A stretch of DNA of 64,000 nt from NCBI GenBank assembly GCA_003247575.1, contig QJZC01000034.1, positions 59,321 to 123,320 on the forward strand. The letters are read 5' to 3'. Positions 8,887 to 17,933 of the stretch are shown one piece after another. Source of the stretch: Pseudomonadota bacterium (lineage in GTDB: Bacteria; Myxococcota_A; UBA9160; SZUA-336). The notes under the pieces were generated by a model that worked only from the letters and a program-made list of their open reading frames with translations, did not search any database and was not told the origin of the DNA. The position numbers were made by a program, and so were the translations under genes. Within the stretch, counting starts at the first letter, position 1. Each line of letters starts with the position of its first letter.

Positions 8887-8924
8887 CGAGCACTCATCGG
8901 CAGGGGAGCAACCTGGATGAACCG

Positions 8925-9299
8925 CTAGCGGATGGAGATCAGCTCGACGTCGAAGACCAGCATGCCGGCTGGAGCTCCGGGCTGTCCCTGGTAGGCCAGC
9001 TTCTCGGGAATCCAGAGGCGGCGCTGCTCACCGACGCGCATCAGCTGAACTCCCTCCGTCCACCCAGCGATCACTTGGCGGAGGTTGAACGAGATCGTCT
9101 CGCCGCGTGCTACCGACGAGTCGAAGAGCTGTCCATCGGTCGTCCAACCGCTGTAGTGAACCTCGACCGTATCGTCCGCTCTCGGACAGCGATCTCCCGT
9201 CCCAGATCGGATGACCTTGCTGGCGAGACCCGAACTCGTGGTCTCCGCGTCTGCTGGCGGACCTTGTACGTCTTCGGGCGCTGGCGGCGCGCTTGGCAC
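8925..9299 (-). CDS. FKBP-type peptidyl-prolyl cis-trans isomerase
   Basis: Single-domain FKBP of 124 residues. The core (about 35-124) has the characteristic VEVHYSGWTTDG and FDSS strands, the VIAGWTEGVQLMRVGE segment with its binding-pocket tryptophan, and the closing MLVFDVELISI. An upstream ATG at 9401 would add 34 residues, but the GTG at 9297-9299 has AGGAGG eight bases before it and is preferred. With this start there is no export signal, so it is predicted cytoplasmic and to assist proline-limited folding. It lies downstream of the PilZ gene on the same strand with about 100 bases between. Confidence 0.87.
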   Translation of the reverse strand: MPSAPPAPEDVQGPPADAETTSSGLASKVIRSGTGDRCPRADDTVEVHYSGWTTDGQLFDSSVARGETISFNLRQVIAGWTEGVQLMRVGEQRRLWIPEKLAYQGQPGAPAGMLVFDVELISIR

Positions 9300-9404
9300 G
9301 ATGGAATCCTCCTGAATTCGAAGAACGATCCGGCCCACGCGGGAACAGGACCGCTCGAGAACCGCCTCAGCATACACACTAGGTGCGGCCAGCGCCGCCA
9401 TGTA

Positions 9405-10022
9405 TCAGTCCTGGCGCTCTCGACGCAGCTTCAAGCGCTGCACCTCTGCAGTCAGCCGAGCCAGTGCCTCGGCAAGCCGCGAGCCGTCGTCGAGCACGGC
9501 CGGGGCCAGCCGGAGCCCGTACAAGGTCTCTCCCCCCTCCACTGCAGCCCGGTTCACGACGCGAACCCGCCCGAGATCGCTCTGGACGCCCGAGTACAGC
9601 ACGAGCTCCACGAGCGCCCCGATCCCGTGGCCCCGCTGCGACAGAACTCCGAGACCACCCGGGCTCAAGGTGGAGATCCGACACTTCTCCCCGCCGAATC
9701 CGCACCAGAGATCCATCTCTGCGACGGGCACTCGGTAGAACTCCCGCGTCGGCGCGGGCTGCATCTCGCCGATGAGTCGGATCAGACACTCGCCGCAGTC
9801 GGGGTCGACCTCGCGCACCGAGACCTCGCGAGATCCGAAACCCTGTTCGCCCTCGAAGTAGGCCCGACCGCGATCTCCCACCGAGAGCAGAGGCGACGTC
9901 TCGACGAACCGCAGACGCGCCGTGTCCTCGCTGGCTTGGACCACCACGCAGCGCTCGCGCGAACCTTGCGCGCCCTCCGGGACAGTCAGCTCGAAGAACA
10001 GTTCCGCTCCTCTGACGAGCAT
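9405..10022 (-). CDS. PilZ-domain protein (YcgR-like, second motif degenerate)
   Basis: A 205-residue two-domain protein. Residues 1-100 form a beta-rich domain like the N-terminal domain of YcgR, and about 105-190 form a PilZ domain. The first cyclic-di-GMP motif RxxxR is present as REFYR. The second motif, normally D/N-x-S-x-x-G, reads TLSPGG, so the acidic or amide residue is a threonine; binding may be weak or absent. The ATG giving MLVRGAEL has GAGGTGA just upstream; a longer reading frame extends 90 residues further but is low-complexity and unlikely. It is divergent from the cupredoxin gene and close to a GGDEF-EAL gene. Confidence 0.72.
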   Translation of the reverse strand: MLVRGAELFFELTVPEGAQGSRERCVVVQASEDTARLRFVETSPLLSVGDRGRAYFEGEQGFGSREVSVREVDPDCGECLIRLIGEMQPAPTREFYRVPVAEMDLWCGFGGEKCRISTLSPGGLGVLSQRGHGIGALVELVLYSGVQSDLGRVRVVNRAAVEGGETLYGLRLAPAVLDDGSRLAEALARLTAEVQRLKLRRERQD

Positions 10023-10296
10023 CGATTCACCTCGCGGAGGGCTACTCGGACGTGGGCTTCGAGAGGCGCCGCATCTCATCGCCCCCCCCACCACCGACAT
10101 AGCTCCCAGGTCTTCCGGATCGGATTCGCTCTCCCTGTGCTTGACTCCAGACATGCGCGCGAGCTGCACGCGCAGAGAACCTGGATCGCAACCGTGCTGC
10201 ACTCGAGCTGCACCCGCGAGCAGCGCCGTGGAATTTTCGAGCCGGCGCGTCAAGTTGTCGCAGGCGCCGGACGTAGGTGCAGAGGAAAGCACTCCT
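10023..10296. promoter_or_regulatory. Divergent promoter region between PilZ and cupredoxin genes
   Basis: About 270 bases between two divergent starts. I see ribosome sites at both ends (GAGGTGA for the minus gene, GAGGAAAG for the plus gene) and a C-run near 10080, but no clear promoter box, riboswitch core or convincing operator. Confidence 0.3.
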
Positions 10297-10983
10297 ATGG
10301 GTAGAACGTACCGTCAGCTCGCGAGACCGAGCATGCTGTGCAGCACGCTCCTGGGAATGGTTCTCAGCCTCGGCCTTCTCCAGATGGCACACGCAGGGGA
10401 GTACCGCATCGAGGTGCGAGATCAGGACCGCAACGTCGTGCAACATGCGGTGATCACCTTGTACTGGGAGGGCAAGGCGCCCATCTCACCTGAAAAGAGA
10501 GAGATGCCAGCTGCCGAGATGGATCAGCGCAACGAGCAGTTCGTTCCGCACGTTCTGCCGGTTCGCACCGGCACGCTGGTCAGGTTTCCGAACAGCGACA
10601 ACGTGCGCCATCACGTGTACTCGTTCTCGCGCCCCAAGCCCTTCGAGCTCAAGCTCTACAGCGGAGTTCCCCAGAGCGCGATCGAGTTCGACAAGCCAGG
10701 CGAGGTGGTGCTCGGGTGCAACATTCACGACCACATGCTCGGCTACATCTACGTCGTCGACACGCCCTTCTTCGCGGTCACGGACTCCCTCGGCAAGGCC
10801 GAGATCCGCGAGCTTCCCGAGGGTCCCTATCGCCTCGAGCTGTGGCATCCGAGGCAGCGCGATGCATCAGAGCCGCTTCGGATAGAGGCGAGCGCGGGCG
10901 AACCGCATCGACTCTCGCTCGACATCCACCTCACGGGCCCTCCCCCTCTTGCTGAGCTGGCCACGCCCGCAAGCAAGGATTGA
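10297..10983 (+). CDS. Periplasmic cupredoxin (methylamine-utilisation-like)
   Basis: A 228-residue exported blue-copper-type protein. The N-terminus has a positive region and hydrophobic core ending in MAHAGEYR, a good signal peptide. Type 1 copper ligands are visible: H in NVRHHVYSFS, then C, H and M in GCNIHDHMLGY. A beta-rich tail follows (VVDTPFFAVTD and a carboxypeptidase-regulatory-like segment PEGPYRLELWHP). It probably transfers electrons or senses copper or redox state in the periplasm. The start ATG follows GAGGAAAG. The stop codon is only about 15 bases before the GGDEF-EAL start, and an alternative TTG start would overlap, so the two are very likely co-transcribed. Confidence 0.85.
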   Translation: MGRTYRQLARPSMLCSTLLGMVLSLGLLQMAHAGEYRIEVRDQDRNVVQHAVITLYWEGKAPISPEKREMPAAEMDQRNEQFVPHVLPVRTGTLVRFPNSDNVRHHVYSFSRPKPFELKLYSGVPQSAIEFDKPGEVVLGCNIHDHMLGYIYVVDTPFFAVTDSLGKAEIRELPEGPYRLELWHPRQRDASEPLRIEASAGEPHRLSLDIHLTGPPPLAELATPASKD

Positions 10984-10997
10984 GGCCGGACTCCAGT

Positions 10998-13379
10998 ATG
11001 CGGATCCGGTTTCAGTCCAAGATTCTCGTCCCCTTCGCCGGACTGATCGCGCTCATCCAGTGCGCCACCGTCCTCGCCGTCATCAGCATCACGGGTCAGG
11101 ATGCCGCCCGACGCACGCGGGAGCAATTCGAGATCGGAACCACGGTGTTCCGCGCCGACATGTCCGATCGCGAATCGAAGCTCTTGAACTGGGTTCAGAT
11201 TCTCAGTCGTGACTTCGCCTTCATCGAAGCCATCGCTACTCAAGAGTCGCGCACGATCTCCTCAGCGCTCGTGAACCACGGGGCGCGAGTCGGTGCCGAC
11301 TTGGCACTCCTCGTCAAGCTCGACGGCACCATCGTGGCAGGACACGGTCAACTACAGGAGAAGGTCGAGCACCACCCGGTACGCGCGCTGCTCGCGCGCG
11401 CGAAGTCCGAACGTCGAGCGGTCGGAATCGTCATGCTCGACGGCTCTCTCTATCAGGTCGTCGTGATGCCCGTGTACGGCCCACTTCACCTGGCATGGCT
11501 CTGCATGGGCTTCATGATCGACGATGATGTCGCGCGAAGTGTCAAACGCAAGACACTCCTCGAAGTCTCCTTCTTGACCCAGGACGAGTCGAGACGTCAT
11601 CTGCTCGTCGCCTCGAGCTTGATGGCCTCGCAACGCAACCGCGTCCAGGAGCAGCTCGCAGAAGCTCGTATCGTCCAGGAAGCCAGCCGCCCGTTCGTGC
11701 TCGACACGACTGACTACCTTACACAGTTCATTCCGCTCGGTGACGCATCTTCACCGGATGGCCCGTCGTTCCACGTCATGCTACAGGCCTCGCGCAGTGA
11801 AGCCCTGAAGAGCCATCGCCGACTGCGTACGATCCTGGTGGCGCTCACACTGATCGCCCTGGCCATCTCTACGCTCGTTGCAAGCATGCTCGCTCGCAGC
11901 ATCACCCGCCCGGTTCAAGCCCTGATGGAGGCAGCACAGCGCATCTCCCAGGGCGACTACGATAAGCCGGTTCGAATCACGAGCCGCGACGAGATGGCGA
12001 CCCTCGCAGAGGCGTTCAACGAGATGCAGCAAGGGATCTCGGCTCGGCAGGCACAGATCGTCTATCAGTCGTCGCACGATCGCCTGACCGGACTCTACAG
12101 CCGCGTCGTGGCACACGACCGACTGGACGCGACGATCCGCCGAGCCACGGAAGACGCCCCAGTCGCCGTCCTGATCTTGAGCATCGATCGCTTCAAGGAG
12201 ATCAACGACAAACTCGGACATCACATGGGCGACCGAGTGCTACAAGCCGTCGCAGATGCGATCTCGGACCGAACACGCGAGGTCGATACAGCCGTGCGCC
12301 TCGGCGGCGACGAATTCATGATGATCCTTGCGCACCACGACGCCGAATCCGCCCGCTCGGTGGCAGAGCAGCTGGCTCGAGGGCTCTCCGACTCGGTCTC
12401 TGTGAGCGACCTGCGGGTGTCCATAAACCTGAGCGTAGGCATCGCCGTGCATCCCGAGCACGGCTCGCGTTCGGACGTGCTGCTCCGCCGGGCCGACATC
12501 GCGCTGTACGGAGCCAAGCGCGCGACGTGGCCGATTGCGCTGTACGAACATGGCCAAGACGAGCAGCATCTGCGCCGCCTCGCGGTGATCGAGGAGCTGT
12601 CCAATGGGCTCAGCAAGGGCGAGTTCACCTTGTACTACCAGCCGAAGATCGCACTCCCCTCGCGAGACGTCGTACAGGTCGAGGCCCTACTCCGGTGGAC
12701 GAGCAGCAAGCTGGGGACCGTTTCCCCTGACGAATTCATCCCTCTCGCCGAGGAGTCAGGCCATATTCACGCGATCACTCGATTCGCTCTCGATACCGCG
12801 CTCAGACACTGCGCCGAGTGGCGAGCGAACGGGTTGAACGTGGCCGTGGCGGTCAATCTCTCCGCGCTCGACCTGGCTCACGATTCGACTCTCGGGTACG
12901 TCTCCGAGTCCCTCTCGAGACACAAGGTTCCCGCCTCGTGCCTCCTCTTGGAAGTCACCGAGACAGCTATGATCGAAAACCTGTCCCAGTCGATTCGCAC
13001 CTTGAAGACGCTGCACGACAGCGGCATCTCGATCGCGCTCGACGACTTCGGAACTGGGCAGTCCTCACTCGCTCAGCTCAAGCGAATGCCAGTGGACGAG
13101 CTGAAGATCGACAAGACATTCGTCCAGAACCTGAAGCAGGATTCGGAGGATGCGTGTATCGTCCGCGCTGCCATCGAGATCGGACACAGCATGGGGTTGC
13201 AGATCGTCGCCGAGGGGGTGGAGGACGAGAGCTGTCTCAGGCTGCTCGAAGAGCTCGAGTGCGACCTGATCCAGGGATATTTCATCAGCAAGCCGATCGC
13301 GGCGGACTGCTTCGAGAAGTGGGTCCGAGACTATTACAGCGAGCGCGTGCCGCCCAGCACCGAAGCTCTGCCCCACTGA
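10998..13379 (+). CDS. Membrane GGDEF-EAL cyclic-di-GMP enzyme with HAMP
   Basis: A 793-residue bifunctional cyclic-di-GMP synthase or phosphodiesterase candidate. It has TM1 at about 8-28, a periplasmic sensor region (about 30-280), TM2 (about 285-305, LVALTLIALAISTLVASML), a HAMP linker with ARSITRPVQALMEAAQ, a GGDEF domain with the motif intact at 436-440 (RLGGDEF), and an EAL domain with EAL at 562-564 and DDFGTGQSSL intact. Net activity cannot be read from sequence. The ATG is preferred over an upstream TTG that overlaps the cupredoxin stop. The cupredoxin partner suggests that the periplasmic domain reads a copper or redox signal. Confidence 0.93.
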   Translation: MRIRFQSKILVPFAGLIALIQCATVLAVISITGQDAARRTREQFEIGTTVFRADMSDRESKLLNWVQILSRDFAFIEAIATQESRTISSALVNHGARVGADLALLVKLDGTIVAGHGQLQEKVEHHPVRALLARAKSERRAVGIVMLDGSLYQVVVMPVYGPLHLAWLCMGFMIDDDVARSVKRKTLLEVSFLTQDESRRHLLVASSLMASQRNRVQEQLAEARIVQEASRPFVLDTTDYLTQFIPLGDASSPDGPSFHVMLQASRSEALKSHRRLRTILVALTLIALAISTLVASMLARSITRPVQALMEAAQRISQGDYDKPVRITSRDEMATLAEAFNEMQQGISARQAQIVYQSSHDRLTGLYSRVVAHDRLDATIRRATEDAPVAVLILSIDRFKEINDKLGHHMGDRVLQAVADAISDRTREVDTAVRLGGDEFMMILAHHDAESARSVAEQLARGLSDSVSVSDLRVSINLSVGIAVHPEHGSRSDVLLRRADIALYGAKRATWPIALYEHGQDEQHLRRLAVIEELSNGLSKGEFTLYYQPKIALPSRDVVQVEALLRWTSSKLGTVSPDEFIPLAEESGHIHAITRFALDTALRHCAEWRANGLNVAVAVNLSALDLAHDSTLGYVSESLSRHKVPASCLLLEVTETAMIENLSQSIRTLKTLHDSGISIALDDFGTGQSSLAQLKRMPVDELKIDKTFVQNLKQDSEDACIVRAAIEIGHSMGLQIVAEGVEDESCLRLLEELECDLIQGYFISKPIAADCFEKWVRDYYSERVPPSTEALPH

Positions 13380-13430
13380 CGCACATCAAGAGGAGAAGCC
13401 TCGGTTCAGGCCCGCCGCCTCTGCCGAGCT

Positions 13431-16346
13431 TCACGACTCCGAAGACGGCTTTTCTCGCTCGGCGTCATCTGCGATGGGCAACGTGAAGTAGAAGGTCGAG
13501 CCTTCATCCGGCACGGACTCGAGCCAGATCTCGCCTTGATTCCGCTCCACGATCTTGCGCGTGATCGCAAGCCCGAGACCGGTTCCCGCATAGGCTTCCC
13601 GGCTGTGCAAACGAGAGAAAATCCCGAAGATCTTGGATTGATGCTGAGGAGCGATCCCGATCCCGTTGTCTGCGACCTTGAACACGATGAAGCGGTCGCC
13701 GACCGGCTGCGAGGAGATCTGGATCCTCGGCGGATCGCTGTGGTTGAACTTGATGCCGTTTCCGATCAGATTCTGGAAGAGCTGTGTCAGCTGCACCGGG
13801 TCGCACTGGACCACAGGCAGCTTCGAACACTCCACGACAGCCCTGGACTCCTGGATTCGAACGGTCAGGTTCTCGAGCGCAGCTTGGGCAGCGGTGGACG
13901 CATCCGTCGGAAGCGCCTCGCAGCTGGCAGACTCGGCGCGGGAGTACAGGAGCAGAGAGCTCACGAGCTGCTGCATGCGCTTGGCCCCACTGATCACATA
14001 GCTCAGGTACTTGAGAGCACGCTCGTCCAGGTGTTCGGCGTAGCGAGACTCCAGCAGCTGTGCGTAGCTGGCGACCATCCGGATCGGCTCCTGAAGATCA
14101 TGCGAGGCGATATAGGCGAATTGCTCGAGATCGGCATTGGATCGCTCGAGGCTCCGCGTGCGATCGATCAGCTCACGCCGATGTCGGTGCAGCTCCGATG
14201 TATCGATCGCCGCCGCCAACACCCAACGACCTTCCTCCGTGGCGATCGGATTCAGGGCGACCTCGACCGGAAACTCGCTGCCGTCACGGCGCACGCCCCG
14301 CAAGTCGCGGCCCTGCCCCATCGATCGGCGTCGATCCTCACCCAGGTAGCGAGCGCGGTACCCGGTGTGTGCGGTGCGCACGCTCTCGGGGACGAGGATC
14401 TCGATCGACTGCCCGCGAAGCTCGTCTCGCAAATATCCGAACGTTCGCTCGGCCTCTGCGTTCGCGAGTACGATCGCGCCCTCAGGGTCGACCGCCAGGA
14501 TGCTCACCGGCAGCCCCTCCAGCGCCTGCTCGAAGCGCAGACGCGCGCGCTGCGCACTCTCGAACTGCTCCCGAACGATTCGCTCCGACGAGTTGGCACG
14601 CCGATAGGTCGCCATGTAGTCGAAGATCAAGCCCGCACACGGAACCATGTACGCCAATGTGCGCAGACCGTGGGCGGAGCGGTAGTGGAAGCCATCCAGT
14701 TGGGCATCCCCGATCAGCATGTGGATCTCGGCGAACATGTTGGGGAGCACGCTGAGCCAGAGCGCCTGCGCCAGTCCAGTGTGCACCAAGCCGTGAAGCA
14801 GCGGATAGACCAGCACACCCGACATCACATACACGGCGAGAAGATAGAGATCCCACGAGGCGACCGAGACGGCGCTCGGGTCGAACCGGTCTCCCGCCGC
14901 GGATGGGCCAGTACCGAGATCGGACACGACGATCGAGAAACCACAGAGTGCTACGAACGACACGATGGCGATGGACCAGAGCACGACATCGACCTGCGCG
15001 CGCCGCACGAAGAAGATCAAGAGGAAGGCGAGCATCGGCAGGGCTGCGTTGCAGATGCGCGAGAGCGTCCAAGTGAGCGACATCAGGCGCGCGGGTAGAG
15101 CCTCGGTGTGCAGGGTGCCTGCGGAAATCATGGTATGCGCTCCATCGAGAAGCACCGCCACCAACATGGAGGCCCCAATGATCAGGGTCACCGGATCACC
15201 CTGAAGACGGAAGTGCACCAACGCGAGAAGCGCCGCGAACATCGCCACTGCTACCGCAGACCCATCCAGCAGCAGATCGAGCTGCGACGACAAAGATGCG
15301 GCGAATATCCGAGTCACCGTCATCGCCTCGTCCGCACCGATCCGGATGAGCTCCCCGCGCTCCACGCCGCCGGTCGTCAGCTCTGACCCGACCCACCCAG
15401 CCAGGCTGGGCAGCACGCACAGCACTGCGACGATCGCGACCAGCCAGCCGGGAAGCCCTGCGAACGGAGCCGCCAGTTCCTCATGCGCGATACGGACGGG
15501 GTCCTCGCCTACTGCTTCGGAGAACATTGCGTGCAGATCGGATCGCATCGCAAACCAGAGGGCGACCGCGTAGGCCGCCATCCTGAGCAGATGCCATCCC
15601 CACCACGCCGCATCCCACAAGCTGGACTGCTCGAACATGATCGCTGCGGCGCCGAAGAGCAGGCAGTGCATCGAGAAGAGCAGGTCGTCGTCGTTCTCGC
15701 GAGCTTTGAAGTCCATCAGGAAGCGCACGGCCGCAGCGATCAGTAGGACGCCTCCTGCAACGTTCATGAAGAGCGCAACTGACGTGAACTCGCGCCCTCG
15801 AACCATCACGGGGAGACTCTCGGGAGCAGCCAACGCCCAACAGCTCAGGCCGACACTCAGCCCGAGTGAACCCGACCAGACGAGACGGCGCACCCTCGGG
15901 CTCGGCTGCCTCGGTAGCCAGCTCAGAGAGAACAGAATCCCACCGCCGAGGGTAGCCGCACTGTGCAGGAACACGAAGGACTGCCCCGGTGCCAGGACAC
16001 CGTGGACGCCGTCCAGAGTAGACATCGCCAGCAGTGCAGCGGTGATCCACACCGCGTGACCGGGACCACGCTGTTGGCGTAGCTGCAGGATGAGGATAGC
16101 GGCCACCAAGACCCCGATGGCCGCTCCACCCACTTCCACCACGGCGTGCATCGGATAGTTCTCGAAGCGCAAATCGCCCAGCACGGTCGCACTCAGGACG
16201 AGGATGCCCAGATGAGCGGAAAGGCTAGCGATCACGATCCCACAGATGAGTCGCCAGACTCGGTTCGTAGGCTCAGAGCCAGCTCGTCGTTCCGGTTCGG
16301 CGAGCTCGAGCCCACCGGTCTCGGTGTCGCGTCGTGGAGCGGACAT
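13431..16346 (-). CDS. Sensor histidine kinase with duplicated membrane sensor and PAS
   Basis: A 971-residue orphan kinase. Residues about 30-270 and 300-580 each form a multi-pass membrane module and look like copies of each other: each contains an LDGxH motif (TLDGVHG at 110-116, LLDGAHT at 399-405) and ends with a similar His-x-Leu-Arg-x-x-Ala-Tyr segment (WHLLRMAAY, HGLRTLAYM). They resemble MASE-type sensor domains. A PAS domain (about 605-720) precedes a HisKA domain with phospho-acceptor H749 in IASHDLQEP and a HATPase domain with N box QNLIGNGIKFN and G boxes DNGIGI and GTGLGLAI. No response regulator is adjacent. It is convergent with the GGDEF-EAL gene. Confidence 0.88.
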   Translation of the reverse strand: MSAPRRDTETGGLELAEPERRAGSEPTNRVWRLICGIVIASLSAHLGILVLSATVLGDLRFENYPMHAVVEVGGAAIGVLVAAILILQLRQQRGPGHAVWITAALLAMSTLDGVHGVLAPGQSFVFLHSAATLGGGILFSLSWLPRQPSPRVRRLVWSGSLGLSVGLSCWALAAPESLPVMVRGREFTSVALFMNVAGGVLLIAAAVRFLMDFKARENDDDLLFSMHCLLFGAAAIMFEQSSLWDAAWWGWHLLRMAAYAVALWFAMRSDLHAMFSEAVGEDPVRIAHEELAAPFAGLPGWLVAIVAVLCVLPSLAGWVGSELTTGGVERGELIRIGADEAMTVTRIFAASLSSQLDLLLDGSAVAVAMFAALLALVHFRLQGDPVTLIIGASMLVAVLLDGAHTMISAGTLHTEALPARLMSLTWTLSRICNAALPMLAFLLIFFVRRAQVDVVLWSIAIVSFVALCGFSIVVSDLGTGPSAAGDRFDPSAVSVASWDLYLLAVYVMSGVLVYPLLHGLVHTGLAQALWLSVLPNMFAEIHMLIGDAQLDGFHYRSAHGLRTLAYMVPCAGLIFDYMATYRRANSSERIVREQFESAQRARLRFEQALEGLPVSILAVDPEGAIVLANAEAERTFGYLRDELRGQSIEILVPESVRTAHTGYRARYLGEDRRRSMGQGRDLRGVRRDGSEFPVEVALNPIATEEGRWVLAAAIDTSELHRHRRELIDRTRSLERSNADLEQFAYIASHDLQEPIRMVASYAQLLESRYAEHLDERALKYLSYVISGAKRMQQLVSSLLLYSRAESASCEALPTDASTAAQAALENLTVRIQESRAVVECSKLPVVQCDPVQLTQLFQNLIGNGIKFNHSDPPRIQISSQPVGDRFIVFKVADNGIGIAPQHQSKIFGIFSRLHSREAYAGTGLGLAITRKIVERNQGEIWLESVPDEGSTFYFTLPIADDAEREKPSSES

Positions 16347-16676
16347 TCGCTCAGCTCAAACGGCGAGATTCGGCCTGTGCTTGAGCAGTTGGGCCGGCCG
16401 CGTGCGCATCCGCGAGGTCCGAAGCCATTTCCCCTCACGGTTCTTGGACACACCGGGCAACCGGCGCCGAGTCCCACCGGTGAGCTCTAGGCGAGCACAC
16501 GTGATCGACCTCGCACGAATGGACGCGCCCGCCACTCGGAACCAAGCGCACAAGACCAAGGAAGTTTCCGCCGCACGACCGAGCAAACTCCAGCCTGGCC
16601 ACTGTCCGAGCGGAGCCCGAGTCTGCATCATAGGCAGAAGCGCACCAACGTCACGCGTTGGGAACAGGAGCATCGA
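16347..16676. other. 330-base intergenic region between divergent genes
   Basis: Holds the start regions of the histidine kinase (minus) and the unknown gene at 16677 (plus). I see short palindromes (for example GGCCGGCC near 16393) and a plausible ribosome site AGGAG at its right end, but no coding frame with convincing content, no riboswitch core and no terminator. Confidence 0.4.
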
Positions 16677-17933
16677 GTGACTGATCCACACCACGGGGTG
16701 GCGCAACAACGGGCCACGACGTCACCGGAGCCGTCCGCATCGAGCGGACGCGAGCAGGGATTCCGAGTGCCGAGCATCGCCGATCTGGCGCGCATCGCCG
16801 GCCTAGAGGACCCCGTGCTGCGAAATCTCCGGATCACGCAGTGCTATCACGAGCTGTCGCTCGCAGCCCGTGATCTTCTGGGACCGGCAGCGAATTGGTG
16901 TAGCTTTGCGTGCTGGACCTCCAAACACGCGGGTCAGGTGATCCGAGTGGACTCGTTCCTCGAGCAGCTCGAAGGAGAATTCGGCAGCTCTCGCGAAGTG
17001 GATGCTCAGCTGGATCCACTGGTTCGTAGCTGGAGTGCGCGCGGCACAGGAAACAGCCGTGCTCAGATCCGCCACATCGTGTGGGAGCTGCTCTACCCGC
17101 GAGCCGCACTCGAGCGCATCTGCTCGGACGTATCCGAGTGGAATCTGACGGCATTCTCCGAGATCGGACTCGCGTTCGCACGCTTTCTCGCCACGTTCGG
17201 CCAGGCGAGCGAGTTCAAGCAGGCCGATATCGATCGCTTCTGCCGCTTCCTGCAGGAAGCGCCCGGTGAAGCGACCTTGAGTCGCGCGTTTCGGAGCTAT
17301 CACCTGGCGCTGTTCGAATCGAACAACAAGCTGCGCGAGGAGCGCATCCTGCTGGCCAACGTGCTCCTCAGCCAATACGAGCAGAGCCTCCTGCAGTCCT
17401 GCGTCGGAGCCGCGTTCGAGCTACGCGCGCCCACCACGGACGAGCTGGAGCGACGCTTTCGCGAACATTCGCGCTACGGGAGCGGTGCCTTCGAACGCAT
17501 CGCGGACTGGCTCACGCGCCGCGGACACAAGATCCGAATGCATCTCGATCGGCTTCGCGCGCACACCGACCAGGTGCTGCAAACCTTTGCTCATGAGCAG
17601 TTCTTCTCTGCACACAATGGCTCCAGATCCACACCGCTCGGCCAGCCGACCGAGCACGGAATCCCTCCCGAGCTGATTCGGATCTCGCTGGGTGAGCTCG
17701 ACCTGCTGCTCTGCGATCTCTCCAACTCGCACGCCTCGGGACAGGAAGGTGAGCTCACGACGACAGCCGAGTCCGAGCGGCAGGACGATGCGCTCAGCGT
17801 GCACATGCGCATGCACCATCTGGCCCAGTACCTACGCTGCCACCAACACGACCCGAGCCTGACGCGCCCCCCCTACTCCGAGACACAGGTGAGCGACCTG
17901 CAGCGCGGCGTCATCCCCAAGCCGCCCCTATGA
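16677..17933 (+). CDS. Uncharacterised soluble protein
   Basis: A 418-residue protein with no signal peptide or membrane span. I do not recognise a family. The N-terminal third carries a distinctive segment NWCSFACWTSKHAGQVI; the middle (about 150-290) is mainly helical with many charged residues (FKQADIDRFCRFLQEAP), and the C-terminal 60 residues are hydrophilic and low in structure. The GTG start follows AGGAG by about seven bases. Its stop codon abuts the stop of the convergent glycosyltransferase gene, so the two reading frames overlap by six bases tail to tail with no room for a terminator between them. Confidence 0.7.
   Translation: MTDPHHGVAQQRATTSPEPSASSGREQGFRVPSIADLARIAGLEDPVLRNLRITQCYHELSLAARDLLGPAANWCSFACWTSKHAGQVIRVDSFLEQLEGEFGSSREVDAQLDPLVRSWSARGTGNSRAQIRHIVWELLYPRAALERICSDVSEWNLTAFSEIGLAFARFLATFGQASEFKQADIDRFCRFLQEAPGEATLSRAFRSYHLALFESNNKLREERILLANVLLSQYEQSLLQSCVGAAFELRAPTTDELERRFREHSRYGSGAFERIADWLTRRGHKIRMHLDRLRAHTDQVLQTFAHEQFFSAHNGSRSTPLGQPTEHGIPPELIRISLGELDLLLCDLSNSHASGQEGELTTTAESERQDDALSVHMRMHHLAQYLRCHQHDPSLTRPPYSETQVSDLQRGVIPKPPL

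Noticed and set aside
8718..10304. 528-codon plus-strand frame spanning FKBP and PilZ genes
   Set aside because: Crosses two well-supported minus-strand genes and has no motif.
13380..13430. Intrinsic terminator between the GGDEF-EAL and kinase genes
   Set aside because: An imperfect AAGCCTCGG/CCGAGCTT pair exists but has a long loop and no T-run.
13536..15098. Long plus-strand open frame (520 codons) opposite the histidine kinase
   Set aside because: It is a complement-strand shadow of a GC-rich gene with clear domains; its translation has no recognisable motif.
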